A DNA stretch of 64,000 nucleotides from Castellaniella caeni NBRC 101664 (GTDB taxonomy: Bacteria; Pseudomonadota; Gammaproteobacteria; Burkholderiales; Burkholderiaceae_B): the NCBI RefSeq assembly GCF_001592225.1, contig NZ_BCWN01000014.1:1-64000 (forward strand). Reading direction: 5' to 3'. Positions 55,837-63,580 of this stretch are shown here, piece after piece. The notes beneath the pieces are model-generated. The model was not told where the DNA came from and searched no databases. It saw only the letters and a list, made by a program, of their open reading frames with translations. Each line of letters opens with the position of its first letter. Positions within the stretch are counted from its first letter, which is position 1. A program made the translations under genes and the position numbers.

Positions 55837-56401
55837 TAGCAATAGGTTGGTGCCAACCGCTGGCACGCCCTTGGACACCAACCAGTTCGGTACGCGCTGA
55901 TCGCCACGCGCATAAATGCACCATCCGCTGCCAAAGACACGGCCGATGCGTTCTGCGATGCCGATGTGTGGCGTGTTCATGGTCGTCTCCGGCCATCGCA
56001 TGCAACTGGGCGGATACCTGTTGCGTGTGCGTGTAGTCGCGGCTGACCAACTGCTCCAGGTTCAGGCCGAAGTAGCCGGCCATGACGCCCGAGGCTGTGA
56101 GGTCGGCCAGATGTAAATCAGCCATCACCCCTACGGCACGCACCATACGACCCTGGACTTCTTTCAGCGCGATCGAACGCTTTGTATCTGCAAGCCACTG
56201 GTGCTTGTGGAACACCGACTCCATCAGCGCCGTCGGCAGATCGCGCCCCAGGTAGAGCACTCCGTAGGCCCGCGCCGGATCATCGTAGCGATTGGTGCTG
56301 TTGCGGCCATAGTACAGTGGGCTGTTCCGATAGACGACACGGCTCACATGCTGGAGCAACTCACCGACATTGATCAGGGACGAAGGCAGTTCGTAGCTCA
56401 T
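55763..56401 (-). CDS. RES-domain toxin with apparently replaced C-terminus
   Basis: RES-family toxin; characterised members deplete NAD+. Of 212 residues the first about 137 fit the family: VVYRNSPLYYGRNSTNRYDD, then AYGVLYLGRDLPTALMESVF and LNLEQLVSRDYTHTQQVSAQ. After AQLHAMAGDD the sequence becomes histidine/arginine-rich with no family features and ends antisense to the integrase scar, so the normal final part (about 60-80 residues) seems lost by recombination near 55990. It starts 14 bases after the Xre antitoxin gene, the standard antitoxin-then-toxin order. Probably inactive or altered. Confidence 0.7.
   Translation of the reverse strand: MSYELPSSLINVGELLQHVSRVVYRNSPLYYGRNSTNRYDDPARAYGVLYLGRDLPTALMESVFHKHQWLADTKRSIALKEVQGRMVRAVGVMADLHLADLTASGVMAGYFGLNLEQLVSRDYTHTQQVSAQLHAMAGDDHEHATHRHRRTHRPCLWQRMVHLCAWRSARTELVGVQGRASGWHQPIAMATDSEPRFSTLPLMSSKWARVMS
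55795..55980 (-). pseudogene. 5' fragment of an unidentified gene
   Basis: A 61-codon ORF begins MNTPHIGIAERIGRVFGSGW with GGAG six bases before its ATG, overlapping the RES gene in another frame. Its last codons are antisense to the integrase scar. It may be the 5' end of a gene cut off by the same rearrangement that altered the RES toxin. I do not recognise it, and chance is possible. Confidence 0.25.
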
Positions 56402-56414
56402 GGGCGGTCTGGCT

Positions 56415-57026
56415 TCAGTGCACCTGCACGCTCAACACATTGAATACGGTCTCGGCCACGTCGTTGATCGAGCCAGGTGTCACTGCGTCCACCGGCGAAC
56501 GCCCGCCCAAGCCTTCGAGAGGTTCGGACAACGCACGGTAGATCGTCCAGGGGTCGATACCCTCGACCTTCTGCAGTATGGTTTGGGTCAGCTGCTGTTT
56601 TACCGGATCGAGCTGCCAGTCGGGCAGCTTCTGACCGCGAGGTCCCACATTCAGTGACAGCAGCCGGCGGGCGACGATGTCCTTGTAGATCTGCTGACGC
56701 GATTTGTTCGCCAGCTTGGCGAATTCGGCGAGTGGCAGATTTTGCGGCTGATTGAAGGTTGTCAGCAGTACAACGCGACCGCGTTGAATGTCGGTTTCAG
56801 TCGGTGCCCAGCGCTTGCTGGCACGCAGCGCGACCGCTTTGCGGGCGAGGGCCTGCGTCGTCGTCTCCGCTTCCATGGGGGGGTGCAGCTTCGCAGCCTT
56901 CACTCGTTCGTAGACGAACGCCTGCAACTCGGCCGCGAACGCCCTGGCATCCCGGATTTCGACGGTATCTGCGAAGCGGCGTACATCTTCCGCCGTGACG
57001 CGCGGTAGATGGGTGGTATTGGGCAT
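56415..57026 (-). CDS. Xre/MbcA/ParS-type antitoxin of RES toxin
   Basis: Antitoxin of 203 residues. A central DNA-binding region is suggested by LAEFAKLANKSRQQIYKDIV, and the C-terminal toxin-binding domain (DUF2384 type) runs from ILQKVEGIDPWTIYRALSEP to the end, VFNVLSVQVH. ATG 57026 is chosen because GGGAG lies six bases upstream. The RES toxin gene follows after 14 bases. A perfect nine-base inverted repeat spans its upstream region and is probably the autoregulatory operator. A degraded second copy of part of this gene lies at 59415. Confidence 0.85.
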   Translation of the reverse strand: MPNTTHLPRVTAEDVRRFADTVEIRDARAFAAELQAFVYERVKAAKLHPPMEAETTTQALARKAVALRASKRWAPTETDIQRGRVVLLTTFNQPQNLPLAEFAKLANKSRQQIYKDIVARRLLSLNVGPRGQKLPDWQLDPVKQQLTQTILQKVEGIDPWTIYRALSEPLEGLGGRSPVDAVTPGSINDVAETVFNVLSVQVH

Positions 57027-57049
57027 AGTCATCTCCCACAGGCTGGTTT

Positions 57050-57081
57050 GAGACATAATCAACGTTAATCTCTTATGTCTC
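57050..57081. promoter_or_regulatory. Inverted repeat operator of the RES-Xre operon
   Basis: GAGACATAA (57050-57058) and TTATGTCTC (57073-57081) form a perfect nine-base inverted repeat with a 14-base spacer, 24 bases before the antitoxin start. Position and symmetry fit autorepression by the antitoxin. Confidence 0.6.
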
Positions 57082-57395
57082 ATTTGTCAATTTAGTCGCC
57101 TGAATAAGAGCCTTCTTGATCGGATCGCCCGCAAGGTGGCAGAAGCATCCATGCAGGATAGGACGTAGCACGCAGAGCTGGCATCTCAGGCGCCGACATT
57201 GATCTGACGGCGGGGGCTTTCTCGGCCCATGCGGAGCATCGTACGCAGTAGGTTATCGCTGCGCGCTCATCTACTCGATAGCGCAGATAAGCATTCGACA
57301 TGGTTGATGACCCCGCTCCAGTCTGCGCAATTATCTGCCTGAAGGGTTTCCGCTGGAAGTTGGCGGAATACTTGATCATGGTTGTGCCGATATGT
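57082..57395. other. Divergent gap without a supported gene
   Basis: About 310 bases between the two toxin-antitoxin operons. A minus-strand ORF at 57092-57379 lacks a ribosome-binding site and any recognised motif, so no gene is called. The DNA is less GC-rich than the flanking core genes. Confidence 0.5.
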
Positions 57396-57436
57396 TCAAA
57401 TATGACTAACTAAAGTTAATTCAAAATCATATTTGA
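57396..57436. promoter_or_regulatory. Inverted repeat operator of the hipBA operon
   Basis: TCAAATATGA (57396-57405) and TCATATTTGA (57427-57436) are perfect ten-base inverted repeats, 21 bases apart and ending 12 bases before the hipB start. HipB-type repressors bind such paired half-sites. Strikingly A/T-rich for this genome. Confidence 0.65.
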
Positions 57437-57448
57437 TGGATTATCGTC

Positions 57449-57865
57449 ATGCCATCTTCCGTGCGGAAACGCTCTGGCGCACAGCTTGCGTTGCCACTGC
57501 CAGTTGGGCGCGCGCTGCGTCGTTTGGGGCAGGATATCTCGACGGCACGCCGCATGCGCCGACTGAGCCAGGAAAGCCTGGCGCAGCGCATCGGCACATC
57601 ACTGAGCACCGTCAGGCGCATGGAAGATGGCTATCCTGGCACGGCGCTGCATACCTTTCTGCGTGCCCTGCAAGTGCTCGGCCGCCTGGATGCGGTGCTC
57701 AAGGCAATGGCCATGGAAAATGATGTGCTGGGCATGGAACTGATGCGCGAACAGTTGCCGCAAAGGGTGCGATCGTCGCCTGGAAACAAGCGGCAAACGC
57801 GCCAGTCCGCCGCGACTGGCGAAAGCAGTACAGATGCCGACAACGATGAGCTGGAGGGCTTCTGA
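57449..57865 (+). CDS. hipB: HipB-like antitoxin / XRE regulator
   Basis: Helix-turn-helix antitoxin of 138 residues. The XRE domain is at about residues 25-80 (LGQDISTARRMRRLSQESLA, then QRIGTSLSTVRRMEDGYPG), followed by a charged, probably flexible tail ending NDELEGF. It is longer than E. coli HipB (88 residues). Its stop overlaps the kinase start by one base (TGATG), the usual tight hipBA coupling. It should repress the operon through the inverted repeat just upstream and neutralise HipA. Confidence 0.85.
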   Translation: MPSSVRKRSGAQLALPLPVGRALRRLGQDISTARRMRRLSQESLAQRIGTSLSTVRRMEDGYPGTALHTFLRALQVLGRLDAVLKAMAMENDVLGMELMREQLPQRVRSSPGNKRQTRQSAATGESSTDADNDELEGF

Positions 57866-59097
57866 TGGCAAAGGGCAAGTCGCCCAGGCGTCGCGACCTC
57901 GAAGTGCGTCTGGGGGCCGGAGGACAGGTCGTGGGGCGACTGTATCTAGGTAGTGGTAAGCGCAGCGCGTTCAGCTATGACGAGCAATGGCTGCACGATC
58001 CCCGCTTCTTCGCGCTGTCGCCTGACTTGCAACCCGTGCCGGGCGTCCAGCATCCCGAGCAGGTGTTTTTTCGTGCGTTGGAAGACACTGCGCCAGATTC
58101 ATGGGGTGAACGCGTGATCCGGCGTGCTCATGCGAGGCTGCGGCAGGAAGATCGCCAGATGCCCGCTCTGGAGCCCGTCGACTTCGTGATGTGGGTAGAC
58201 GACGAGGCGCGTGTTGGCGCACTGCGCCTGTTTGATCCCCAGGCCAAGGCCTATTTGCGCTCTGGCGAGCAGTGCAGACGCGTACCGCCGTTGGTGGAGT
58301 TGGATAGGATTGTGCAGGCCGCCCACGCCCTGGAAGAGGGTACGGAGAGCGCACAAGACCTGCAATACTTGCTTGGACAGGGCACTTCGCTGGGCGGTAC
58401 GCGGCCCAAATCCACGGTTCGAGATACGGGGGGGCGTTTGGCCTTGGGCAAGTTTCCCAGCCGGGCGGATCAGCGTGACGTCATCCGTGGCGAAGTGCTG
58501 GCCATGCACCTGGCGGCCAAGGCAGGCATCAGGGTGGCTCCGGCGCGTGTGGAACTGATCAACGGCACCGCAGTTGCCATCATTCGCCGATTCGACCGCA
58601 CCGACAATGCAGGCCGGATTCCCTACGTGTCGGCCGCGACGATGCTGCAATCCGATGGCCGTGACACGGCGCATGCCTACACGGAGCTGGTGGACGTGCT
58701 GCTGCAAGTGGGAGCCAACCCGATTCAAGACATCCACGAACTGTGGCGTCGCCTGGTCTTCAATTTCCTGATTTGCAACACTGACGACCATCTGCGCAAT
58801 ATGGGGTTCCTGTACGACGCACGCAATCACGGGTGGCGCCTGTCGCCAGCCTTCGACCTCAACCCGATGCCGGGCGATCGCCGAGAGAGCAAGACCTGGC
58901 TCACCGAGGATTCCGGGGTCATCGATAGCCAAGCCTTGCTGATGGAGGGAGCACCTTATTTCAGGTTGGACGCAGAACGGGCCGCTGCGACTTGGGTTGA
59001 AGTTGCCCAGGCAGTAAATGGCTGGCGCACGGTAGCCAGGGGGTTGGGCATGCGCGGTGCGGATGTGCTCGACTTCGAGCCCGCATTTGTTGTGTAG
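57865..59097 (+). CDS. hipA: HipA-like serine/threonine kinase toxin
   Basis: Kinase toxin of 410 residues. An N-terminal HipA_N-type region includes FFRALEDTAPDSWGERVIRR. The glycine-rich loop is QGTSLGGTRPKSTV (about 170-183), the catalytic loop CNTDDHLRNMGF (about 304-315) and the metal-binding aspartate in AFDLNP (about 330), so the active site looks intact. E. coli HipA phosphorylates glutamyl-tRNA synthetase and causes dormancy; the target here is unknown. Encoded directly after hipB. The sequence appears complete, unlike the neighbouring RES toxin. Confidence 0.88.
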   Translation: MAKGKSPRRRDLEVRLGAGGQVVGRLYLGSGKRSAFSYDEQWLHDPRFFALSPDLQPVPGVQHPEQVFFRALEDTAPDSWGERVIRRAHARLRQEDRQMPALEPVDFVMWVDDEARVGALRLFDPQAKAYLRSGEQCRRVPPLVELDRIVQAAHALEEGTESAQDLQYLLGQGTSLGGTRPKSTVRDTGGRLALGKFPSRADQRDVIRGEVLAMHLAAKAGIRVAPARVELINGTAVAIIRRFDRTDNAGRIPYVSAATMLQSDGRDTAHAYTELVDVLLQVGANPIQDIHELWRRLVFNFLICNTDDHLRNMGFLYDARNHGWRLSPAFDLNPMPGDRRESKTWLTEDSGVIDSQALLMEGAPYFRLDAERAAATWVEVAQAVNGWRTVARGLGMRGADVLDFEPAFVV

Positions 59098-59539
59098 GGC
59101 CCGACAAACGGGCGTGTAGTACTGCTCGCGCTGCATCATGTATTTGCCCTCTGCTGGGGTGGAACCCAGACTTTGAAATCCATATTCGTGCTGTCGGCAC
59201 GCCCACCACCTTGCCCGCGCGCTCACAGGCGTCCAGGACATCTGAAAGGTGTTGAGGCATGGTTTGTTCGTGGATTTACATTCGCTTCGCGCAACGCACC
59301 ATTATTCGTCCCGTATTGCGAATTTAATGCAGAAACTATTGGTGACCCCACTGATGCCTCACTACGTCCCGAGGCACCAGCATGCGTTGAGACGGTATAG
59401 CTGGACGATGCGCGGTGATCGTCCAGTGGTCGATATCCTCGACCTCCTGAAGCACGGTTTCATGCGGGATAGGCCGAAGGCGGCATCGGGGCATTGTCCA
59501 ACGCTGCGCATGCCTCTATCGCTCGAACTGTTGCGCGCC
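59098..59539. other. Decayed accessory DNA between hipA and the HTH gene
   Basis: About 440 bases with no intact gene. It contains the antitoxin fragment described at 59415-59490. The rest shows interrupted frames and no ribosome-binding sites, consistent with decayed island sequence. Confidence 0.5.
59415..59490 (-). pseudogene. Remnant of a second Xre/ParS-type antitoxin
   Basis: The minus strand reads ETVLQEVEDIDHWTI, which lines up with QTILQKVEGIDPWTI of the antitoxin at 56415-57026; the DNA of the two stretches is also visibly similar (59417-59460 against 56538-56583). A preceding RLRP matches QLDP of the intact protein. No start, no downstream toxin and no continuing similarity are seen, so this is a fragment. 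Confidence 0.6.
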
Positions 59540-59568
59540 TTGAAGTACGCGCAGTACGCGCGTATAGT
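59540..59568 (+). promoter_or_regulatory. Probable promoter of the HTH gene
   Basis: TTGAAG (59540-59545) and TATAGT (59563-59568) are separated by 17 bases, a good sigma-70 arrangement. The spacer holds AGTACGCGC in exact tandem (59544-59552 and 59553-59561). The -10 element directly abuts the inverted repeat at 59569. Confidence 0.5.
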
Positions 59569-59600
59569 ATTAAGTAAATTTATAATTTCATTTACTTAAT
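59569..59600. promoter_or_regulatory. Perfect 11-base inverted repeat before the HTH gene
   Basis: ATTAAGTAAAT (59569-59579) and ATTTACTTAAT (59590-59600) are perfect inverted repeats with a ten-base spacer, ending 14 bases before the start codon. This looks like an autoregulatory operator placed where bound protein would block the promoter or early transcript. Confidence 0.65.
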
Positions 59601-59614
59601 AAATGAGGCCAAAC

Positions 59615-60574
59615 ATGCAATCATCGTCACTCGTTGAACTCGCACTGTCCGCTCAAGGCTGCACCCAGAAAGAGCTTGCCCTTAAGCTGCGGGTTTCGCC
59701 GGCACAAATTAGCAAGTGGAAGAAAGGCGAGTACATTTCATCCGAAATGAGCGACAGGTTGAGCGAGCTGGCCGACCTGGACGATCTGGATCCGGATGTC
59801 GTCTTGCTTGCTGGCTCCAAAGAAGACGCCAAGAAATGGGTACAACTCATTCGCTACCTTGCAGACCTCTCCGAATGTAGTGCGGAGACTGGCTACGATA
59901 CGGCGCCGTTGGTGGAGGATCTGGAGGACGACAACTGCTTCCTGTTCTGGAACACCTTTCATGTGCTCCAAGAAATGGGGGTGAATATTCCTCGACCCTT
60001 TCCCAAGGAGCTGGAGGCTTGTATCGCGGATGACGATGATGAGAGCGAAGCCATTTGGGACAACGAGATAGCTTCACTCATCCATGACATGTTTAAGTCA
60101 CTCACAAACGTGTATGGCTTTTATGCAGCGTTCGTGTCAGATTTGGTTCTGGATGATGAGCTGGATCTGGTCGACACGCCAGCTTGGGATCTTGATTCTG
60201 CACTGCTCAGTCTGGCCGCATCGAAGCTGGAGCTGAACGAACGCGAGGTTCCTGGATTTTCACGTTTCAAGAACAAAGTGGAGTCCGAGGTCGCTGAAAT
60301 GATCACGTATCTGAAGGAGCGTGCATTTCGTGCTGGTGTCCCTTTGAGAGCCGAGCTGATGGATCTGGTCTTCGATTCCCACGATGAGTTGGGTCGGGCT
60401 GCGGAAGCACATAGCTTTGGCTTTAACCAAAGCCGCCTGCATCCTGATATCTACATGAACGAGCTGCTCACTGGCATGCGTGTGATTCATCAAGTACTGC
60501 CGGCGATCCTGAAAAAGCTTGGCATTGAAGATGAGTTTGAGCTTGATACTTCCGAACTCCGACTCGGCCGTTAG
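59615..60574 (+). CDS. HTH-domain protein of unknown function
   Basis: I do not recognise this 319-residue protein as a whole. An XRE-like helix-turn-helix lies at the N-terminus (about residues 15-45: CTQKELALKLRVSPAQISKW). The rest is strongly acidic, with runs such as ADDDDESEAIWDNE and LVLDDELDLVDTPAWDLD, and is predicted helical with no membrane segment. ATG 59615 is chosen because TGAGG lies six bases upstream; ATG 59603 has no such site. Lower GC than neighbours. Its stop overlaps the stop of the convergent YczE gene by four bases. A regulator, antitoxin-like or defence-associated role are all open. Confidence 0.85.
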   Translation: MQSSSLVELALSAQGCTQKELALKLRVSPAQISKWKKGEYISSEMSDRLSELADLDDLDPDVVLLAGSKEDAKKWVQLIRYLADLSECSAETGYDTAPLVEDLEDDNCFLFWNTFHVLQEMGVNIPRPFPKELEACIADDDDESEAIWDNEIASLIHDMFKSLTNVYGFYAAFVSDLVLDDELDLVDTPAWDLDSALLSLAASKLELNEREVPGFSRFKNKVESEVAEMITYLKERAFRAGVPLRAELMDLVFDSHDELGRAAEAHSFGFNQSRLHPDIYMNELLTGMRVIHQVLPAILKKLGIEDEFELDTSELRLGR

Positions 60575-61257
60575 CAGGTAGGAACCCCCGCCGCGTGCCG
60601 GGGATCGGTCTCGACTTCGATCATGGCCCAGGGCAGCATGGCCTGGGTCAGGGGGCCGATCAGCAGGGCGAACAGAACCGTGCCGATGCCAAACAGACCT
60701 ACCCCCCCCAGCATCAACCCCACCAACAGCACAGAGACTTCCAGGGCGGTGCGCACCAGACGCAGCGACAGGCCCGTGACCCGCTGCAGGCCTGTCATCA
60801 GGCCATCGCGCGGGCCGCGGCCCAGCTGCACCCCGATATATAAGGCCGACCCGAGGCCGCACAGCGCCACCCCACCCACCGTCAGGCCCAGGCGGGCCAG
60901 AAAGTGATCGGGGGTATCCAGCACCCGCATGGTCAAATCCGTGGCGATCCCGATGGTGATGGCGTTGGCGATGGTGCCGACACCGGGGATTTCGCGCAGA
61001 GGCACCCAGAGCAGCAGCACGGCAAATGACACCGTAATGAACACCCAGGCGAAGCTGACCGGGAAATAATGGGTCAGGCCGATGTGCAGGGCGTCCCAGG
61101 GGGCCAGGCCCAGACTGCCGCGGATCATCATGCCCATGGATACCCCGTAGAACACCAGCCCGATCATCAGCTGGGTCAGGCGGCGGCCCAGCCGTCCGGC
61201 GCGCAGTTGTTCAAATGGCCCGAGCTGGGCAAGCCGAATGGAATTTTTTTGTCGCAT
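60571..61257 (-). CDS. yczE: YczE-family membrane protein
   Basis: Integral membrane protein of 228 residues with about five or six helices. Typical segments are GSLGLAPWDALHIGLTHYF, GTIANAITIGIATDLTMRVL and LGRGPRDGLMTGLQRVTGLS, the last shared by YczE/YyaS proteins. Molecular function is not established. It is divergent from a MocR-type regulator gene, a pairing seen for this family in many bacteria, so it is probably controlled by it. Right-hand neighbour of the island. Confidence 0.9.
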   Translation of the reverse strand: MRQKNSIRLAQLGPFEQLRAGRLGRRLTQLMIGLVFYGVSMGMMIRGSLGLAPWDALHIGLTHYFPVSFAWVFITVSFAVLLLWVPLREIPGVGTIANAITIGIATDLTMRVLDTPDHFLARLGLTVGGVALCGLGSALYIGVQLGRGPRDGLMTGLQRVTGLSLRLVRTALEVSVLLVGLMLGGVGLFGIGTVLFALLIGPLTQAMLPWAMIEVETDPRHAAGVPTC

Positions 61258-61319
61258 GATGAGATGAGCCCGGGCACCGCACTGCCCATGGATTTACTAT
61301 GCTTGTCATCTTGCCCATA

Positions 61320-61344
61320 ATTGGTCTGCTTGAAAATAGCCAAT
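61320..61344. promoter_or_regulatory. Short inverted repeat in the yczE-mocR gap
   Basis: ATTGG (61320-61324) and CCAAT (61340-61344) are inverted repeats 20 to 40 bases before the regulator start. Possible MocR-family site, but short. Confidence 0.25.
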
Positions 61345-61362
61345 CACAATAAAGTGGCCTGC

Positions 61363-62808
61363 ATGAAAGAATCCATTACCGCCCGCCAGCTCAGTACCCT
61401 CGTCGGCACGCTGCCTGCGGGCACGGCCTACGTTGGTCTGGCCGACCAGCTCACTTTGTTGATCGGCGATGGTCGCATTCCACTGGGCGTGCGCCTGCCC
61501 AGCGAACGCAGCCTGGCTGCGGCGCTGGGGCGATCCCGCACCACGATCACCCGGGCTTACCTGGCCCTGCGCGACAGCGGCTATGCCCGCGCGACCCAGG
61601 GTTCGGGAACCTATACCGCCGTCCCCGGTGGGCGGCGGCAGGCTCACGACCGCGTTCTGGTGGCCGGTGGGGCGGGTGAAGACTGGATCGACCTCAGCTG
61701 CGCCGCCGATTCAGCCCCCGCCGAGGTCATGGCAGCCTACACCGCCGCCTTGTCCGATCTGCCCACTTATCTGAGCGGGCACGGGTATTTCCCATCCGGC
61801 CTGCGGGTTTTGCAAGAAGCGGTCGCCGCCGCATACCAGGTTCGCGGCCTGCCTACCGCGCCAGAACAGATCATCGTCACCCCCGGGGCGCTCAGTGCCG
61901 CCAGCATCGTGGTGCGGGCCCTGGCCTCCCGGCGGGGACATGCCCTGATCGAGTCGCCCACATACCCCAATGCCGCCGAAACCTTGAGGGCTGCCGGGTT
62001 GACCCTGCATGAAACCCCGCTGGGCCTCACGGGATGGGACATGGCCGGCATGATGCACACGATCCAGCAGGCGCGGCCTGATTTCGCCTATCTGGTTCCA
62101 GATTTTCAAAACCCGACCGGCGCGGTCATGACCACCGACCAGCGTCAGCAGCTGGGACGCTGCCTGCAAGCCCATGGGGTTGCGCCGATCGTGGATGAGA
62201 CCCACCAGGCATTGGCTCTGGATGGCCAGGCCATGCCCGCGCCTTTTGCCTGCTTCAACCCCGACACCATCACGCTGGGCAGCCTGAGCAAGGCCTTTTG
62301 GGGTGGGCTGCGGGTGGGTTGGATTCGCGCTCCGCAGCCCTTGCTGGGGTCGCTCACCCGGGCGCGGATGTCGCTGGATCTGGGTGTGCCCATCGTCGAA
62401 CAATTGGCCGCGGCGCACTTGTTGCGGCAGGGGACGGTCTCGCCGGGGCAAATCCAGCGGCTGCGCGCGCAGCGCGATGCCTTGATGCAGGCCGTGGCGA
62501 CCCACTTGCCCGACTGGCGCTTTGTCCCGCCAGCAGGCGGGCTGGCCCTGTGGTGCGAACTGCCCTGCCGGGGGGCGACAGCGCTGGCCGCCGCAATGAC
62601 CGTCAAACAGGTGGCCATCACCCCCGGCCCCGTGTTTTCCCCGGATGGCGGTCTGGATGCCTTCATCCGCCTGCCCTGGTCGCGGCCCGTGGCCGATCTG
62701 CGGCAAGCGGTCGATCGCATCGCCCTGGCCTGGCGCAGCATCGCCACGCACGCGCTCGACCTCCCCGCCAGTCGCCAGCACAAGCCAATCCGCCTGGTGA
62801 TGGCGTGA
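61363..62808 (+). CDS. MocR-family regulator (GntR HTH fused to aminotransferase-like domain)
   Basis: PLP-binding-type regulator of 481 residues. A GntR winged helix occupies about residues 10-80 (GRIPLGVRLPSERSLAAALG, then SRTTITRAYLALRDSGYARA), and a fold-type I aminotransferase-like domain follows. The lysine that would bind PLP is in LGSLSKAFWGGLRVGWIRA, and the conserved aspartate/tyrosine region in PDFQNPTGAVMTTDQR, so PLP binding looks possible. ATG 61363 gives a family-like start; its ribosome-binding site is weak. Divergent from yczE, which it probably regulates (YczR-like). Confidence 0.92.
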   Translation: MKESITARQLSTLVGTLPAGTAYVGLADQLTLLIGDGRIPLGVRLPSERSLAAALGRSRTTITRAYLALRDSGYARATQGSGTYTAVPGGRRQAHDRVLVAGGAGEDWIDLSCAADSAPAEVMAAYTAALSDLPTYLSGHGYFPSGLRVLQEAVAAAYQVRGLPTAPEQIIVTPGALSAASIVVRALASRRGHALIESPTYPNAAETLRAAGLTLHETPLGLTGWDMAGMMHTIQQARPDFAYLVPDFQNPTGAVMTTDQRQQLGRCLQAHGVAPIVDETHQALALDGQAMPAPFACFNPDTITLGSLSKAFWGGLRVGWIRAPQPLLGSLTRARMSLDLGVPIVEQLAAAHLLRQGTVSPGQIQRLRAQRDALMQAVATHLPDWRFVPPAGGLALWCELPCRGATALAAAMTVKQVAITPGPVFSPDGGLDAFIRLPWSRPVADLRQAVDRIALAWRSIATHALDLPASRQHKPIRLVMA

Positions 62809-62853
62809 TCGCCGCCGATCGTCTTGCGCGGCCGCCAGGGGCCGACGCTGGCC

Positions 62854-63447
62854 TTACGCCGCGATCTTGCCGGCGAACTCGACCAGCCGCCGCGCCTGGA
62901 AGCGCACCGAAGCCAGCACCGCGTCGTTGACGTCTCCCATGCTGGCGCTGGCGCCGTAAGGGTTGCCGCCGGAGGCGAAGATCACGGGGTCGGCATAGCC
63001 GGGGGCCACGATGATGCTGCCCCAGTGCATGAAAGTCGCGTACATCCCGAGCAGCGTGGTTTCTTGCCCGCCGTGCACGGTTTGCGCGCTGCTCATGGCG
63101 CTGGCGGCCTTGTTGGCCAGCTGGCCTTGCTGCCACACCGGGCCCAGCGTGTCGATGAAGGCGCGCATCTGGCTGGCCATATTTCCAAAGCGCGTGGGGG
63201 CGCTGAACAGAAAGGCGTTGGCCCAAATCAGGTCTTCGGGCGTGGCCTCGGCGATATGTGCCGTCTTTTCAGTCTGCTCGCCCCAGGCTGGCACCGACTT
63301 GACGACTTCGGCGGGCGCGGTTTCACGCACCTTGCGCAGGCGCACTTCGGCGCCCGCTTCTTCGGCGGCCTTGGCCGCGGCCTCGGCCATGGCGTAATTG
63401 GTGCCGTAGGTGCTGTAGTAGACGATGGCCAGCTTGACCTTGCTCAT
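62854..63447 (-). CDS. wrbA: NAD(P)H:quinone oxidoreductase WrbA
   Basis: Flavodoxin-like FMN protein of 197 residues that reduces quinones by two electrons, avoiding semiquinones. FMN loop [20 protein letters not shown], then [20 protein letters not shown] and the [20 protein letters not shown] region are WrbA signatures. A GGAGA site precedes ATG 63447. Divergent from a LysR gene with a candidate operator between them, so quinone- or redox-responsive control by that LysR is plausible. Confidence 0.95.
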   Translation of the reverse strand: MSKVKLAIVYYSTYGTNYAMAEAAAKAAEEAGAEVRLRKVRETAPAEVVKSVPAWGEQTEKTAHIAEATPEDLIWANAFLFSAPTRFGNMASQMRAFIDTLGPVWQQGQLANKAASAMSSAQTVHGGQETTLLGMYATFMHWGSIIVAPGYADPVIFASGGNPYGASASMGDVNDAVLASVRFQARRLVEFAGKIAA

Positions 63448-63580
63448 ATGGACTCTCCGTGGGGTTGAAAATCGGGTGTTTCGCTTCAGGCGGTTTCAAA
63501 TCGAACCGCTGCAGCCTGGTTTTAGACAGGCCGACGGGCGATCACGGCACTCATGATGCCATTGGAACAATGAATCAGTA

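Noticed and set aside
57092-57379. 95-codon minus-strand ORF between the two toxin-antitoxin operons
   Set aside because: No ribosome-binding site, no recognised motif, and it occupies a promoter region with operator-like repeats on both sides.
59249-59599. 116-codon plus-strand ORF before the HTH gene
   Set aside because: Part of it is antisense to the antitoxin remnant, it runs into the promoter and operator of the next gene, and no start signal is seen.
55425-60574. Perfect attL/attR direct repeat of the tRNA-Gly 3' end bounding the island
   Set aside because: No second copy of the tRNA 3' segment was found near 60574 or elsewhere to the right.
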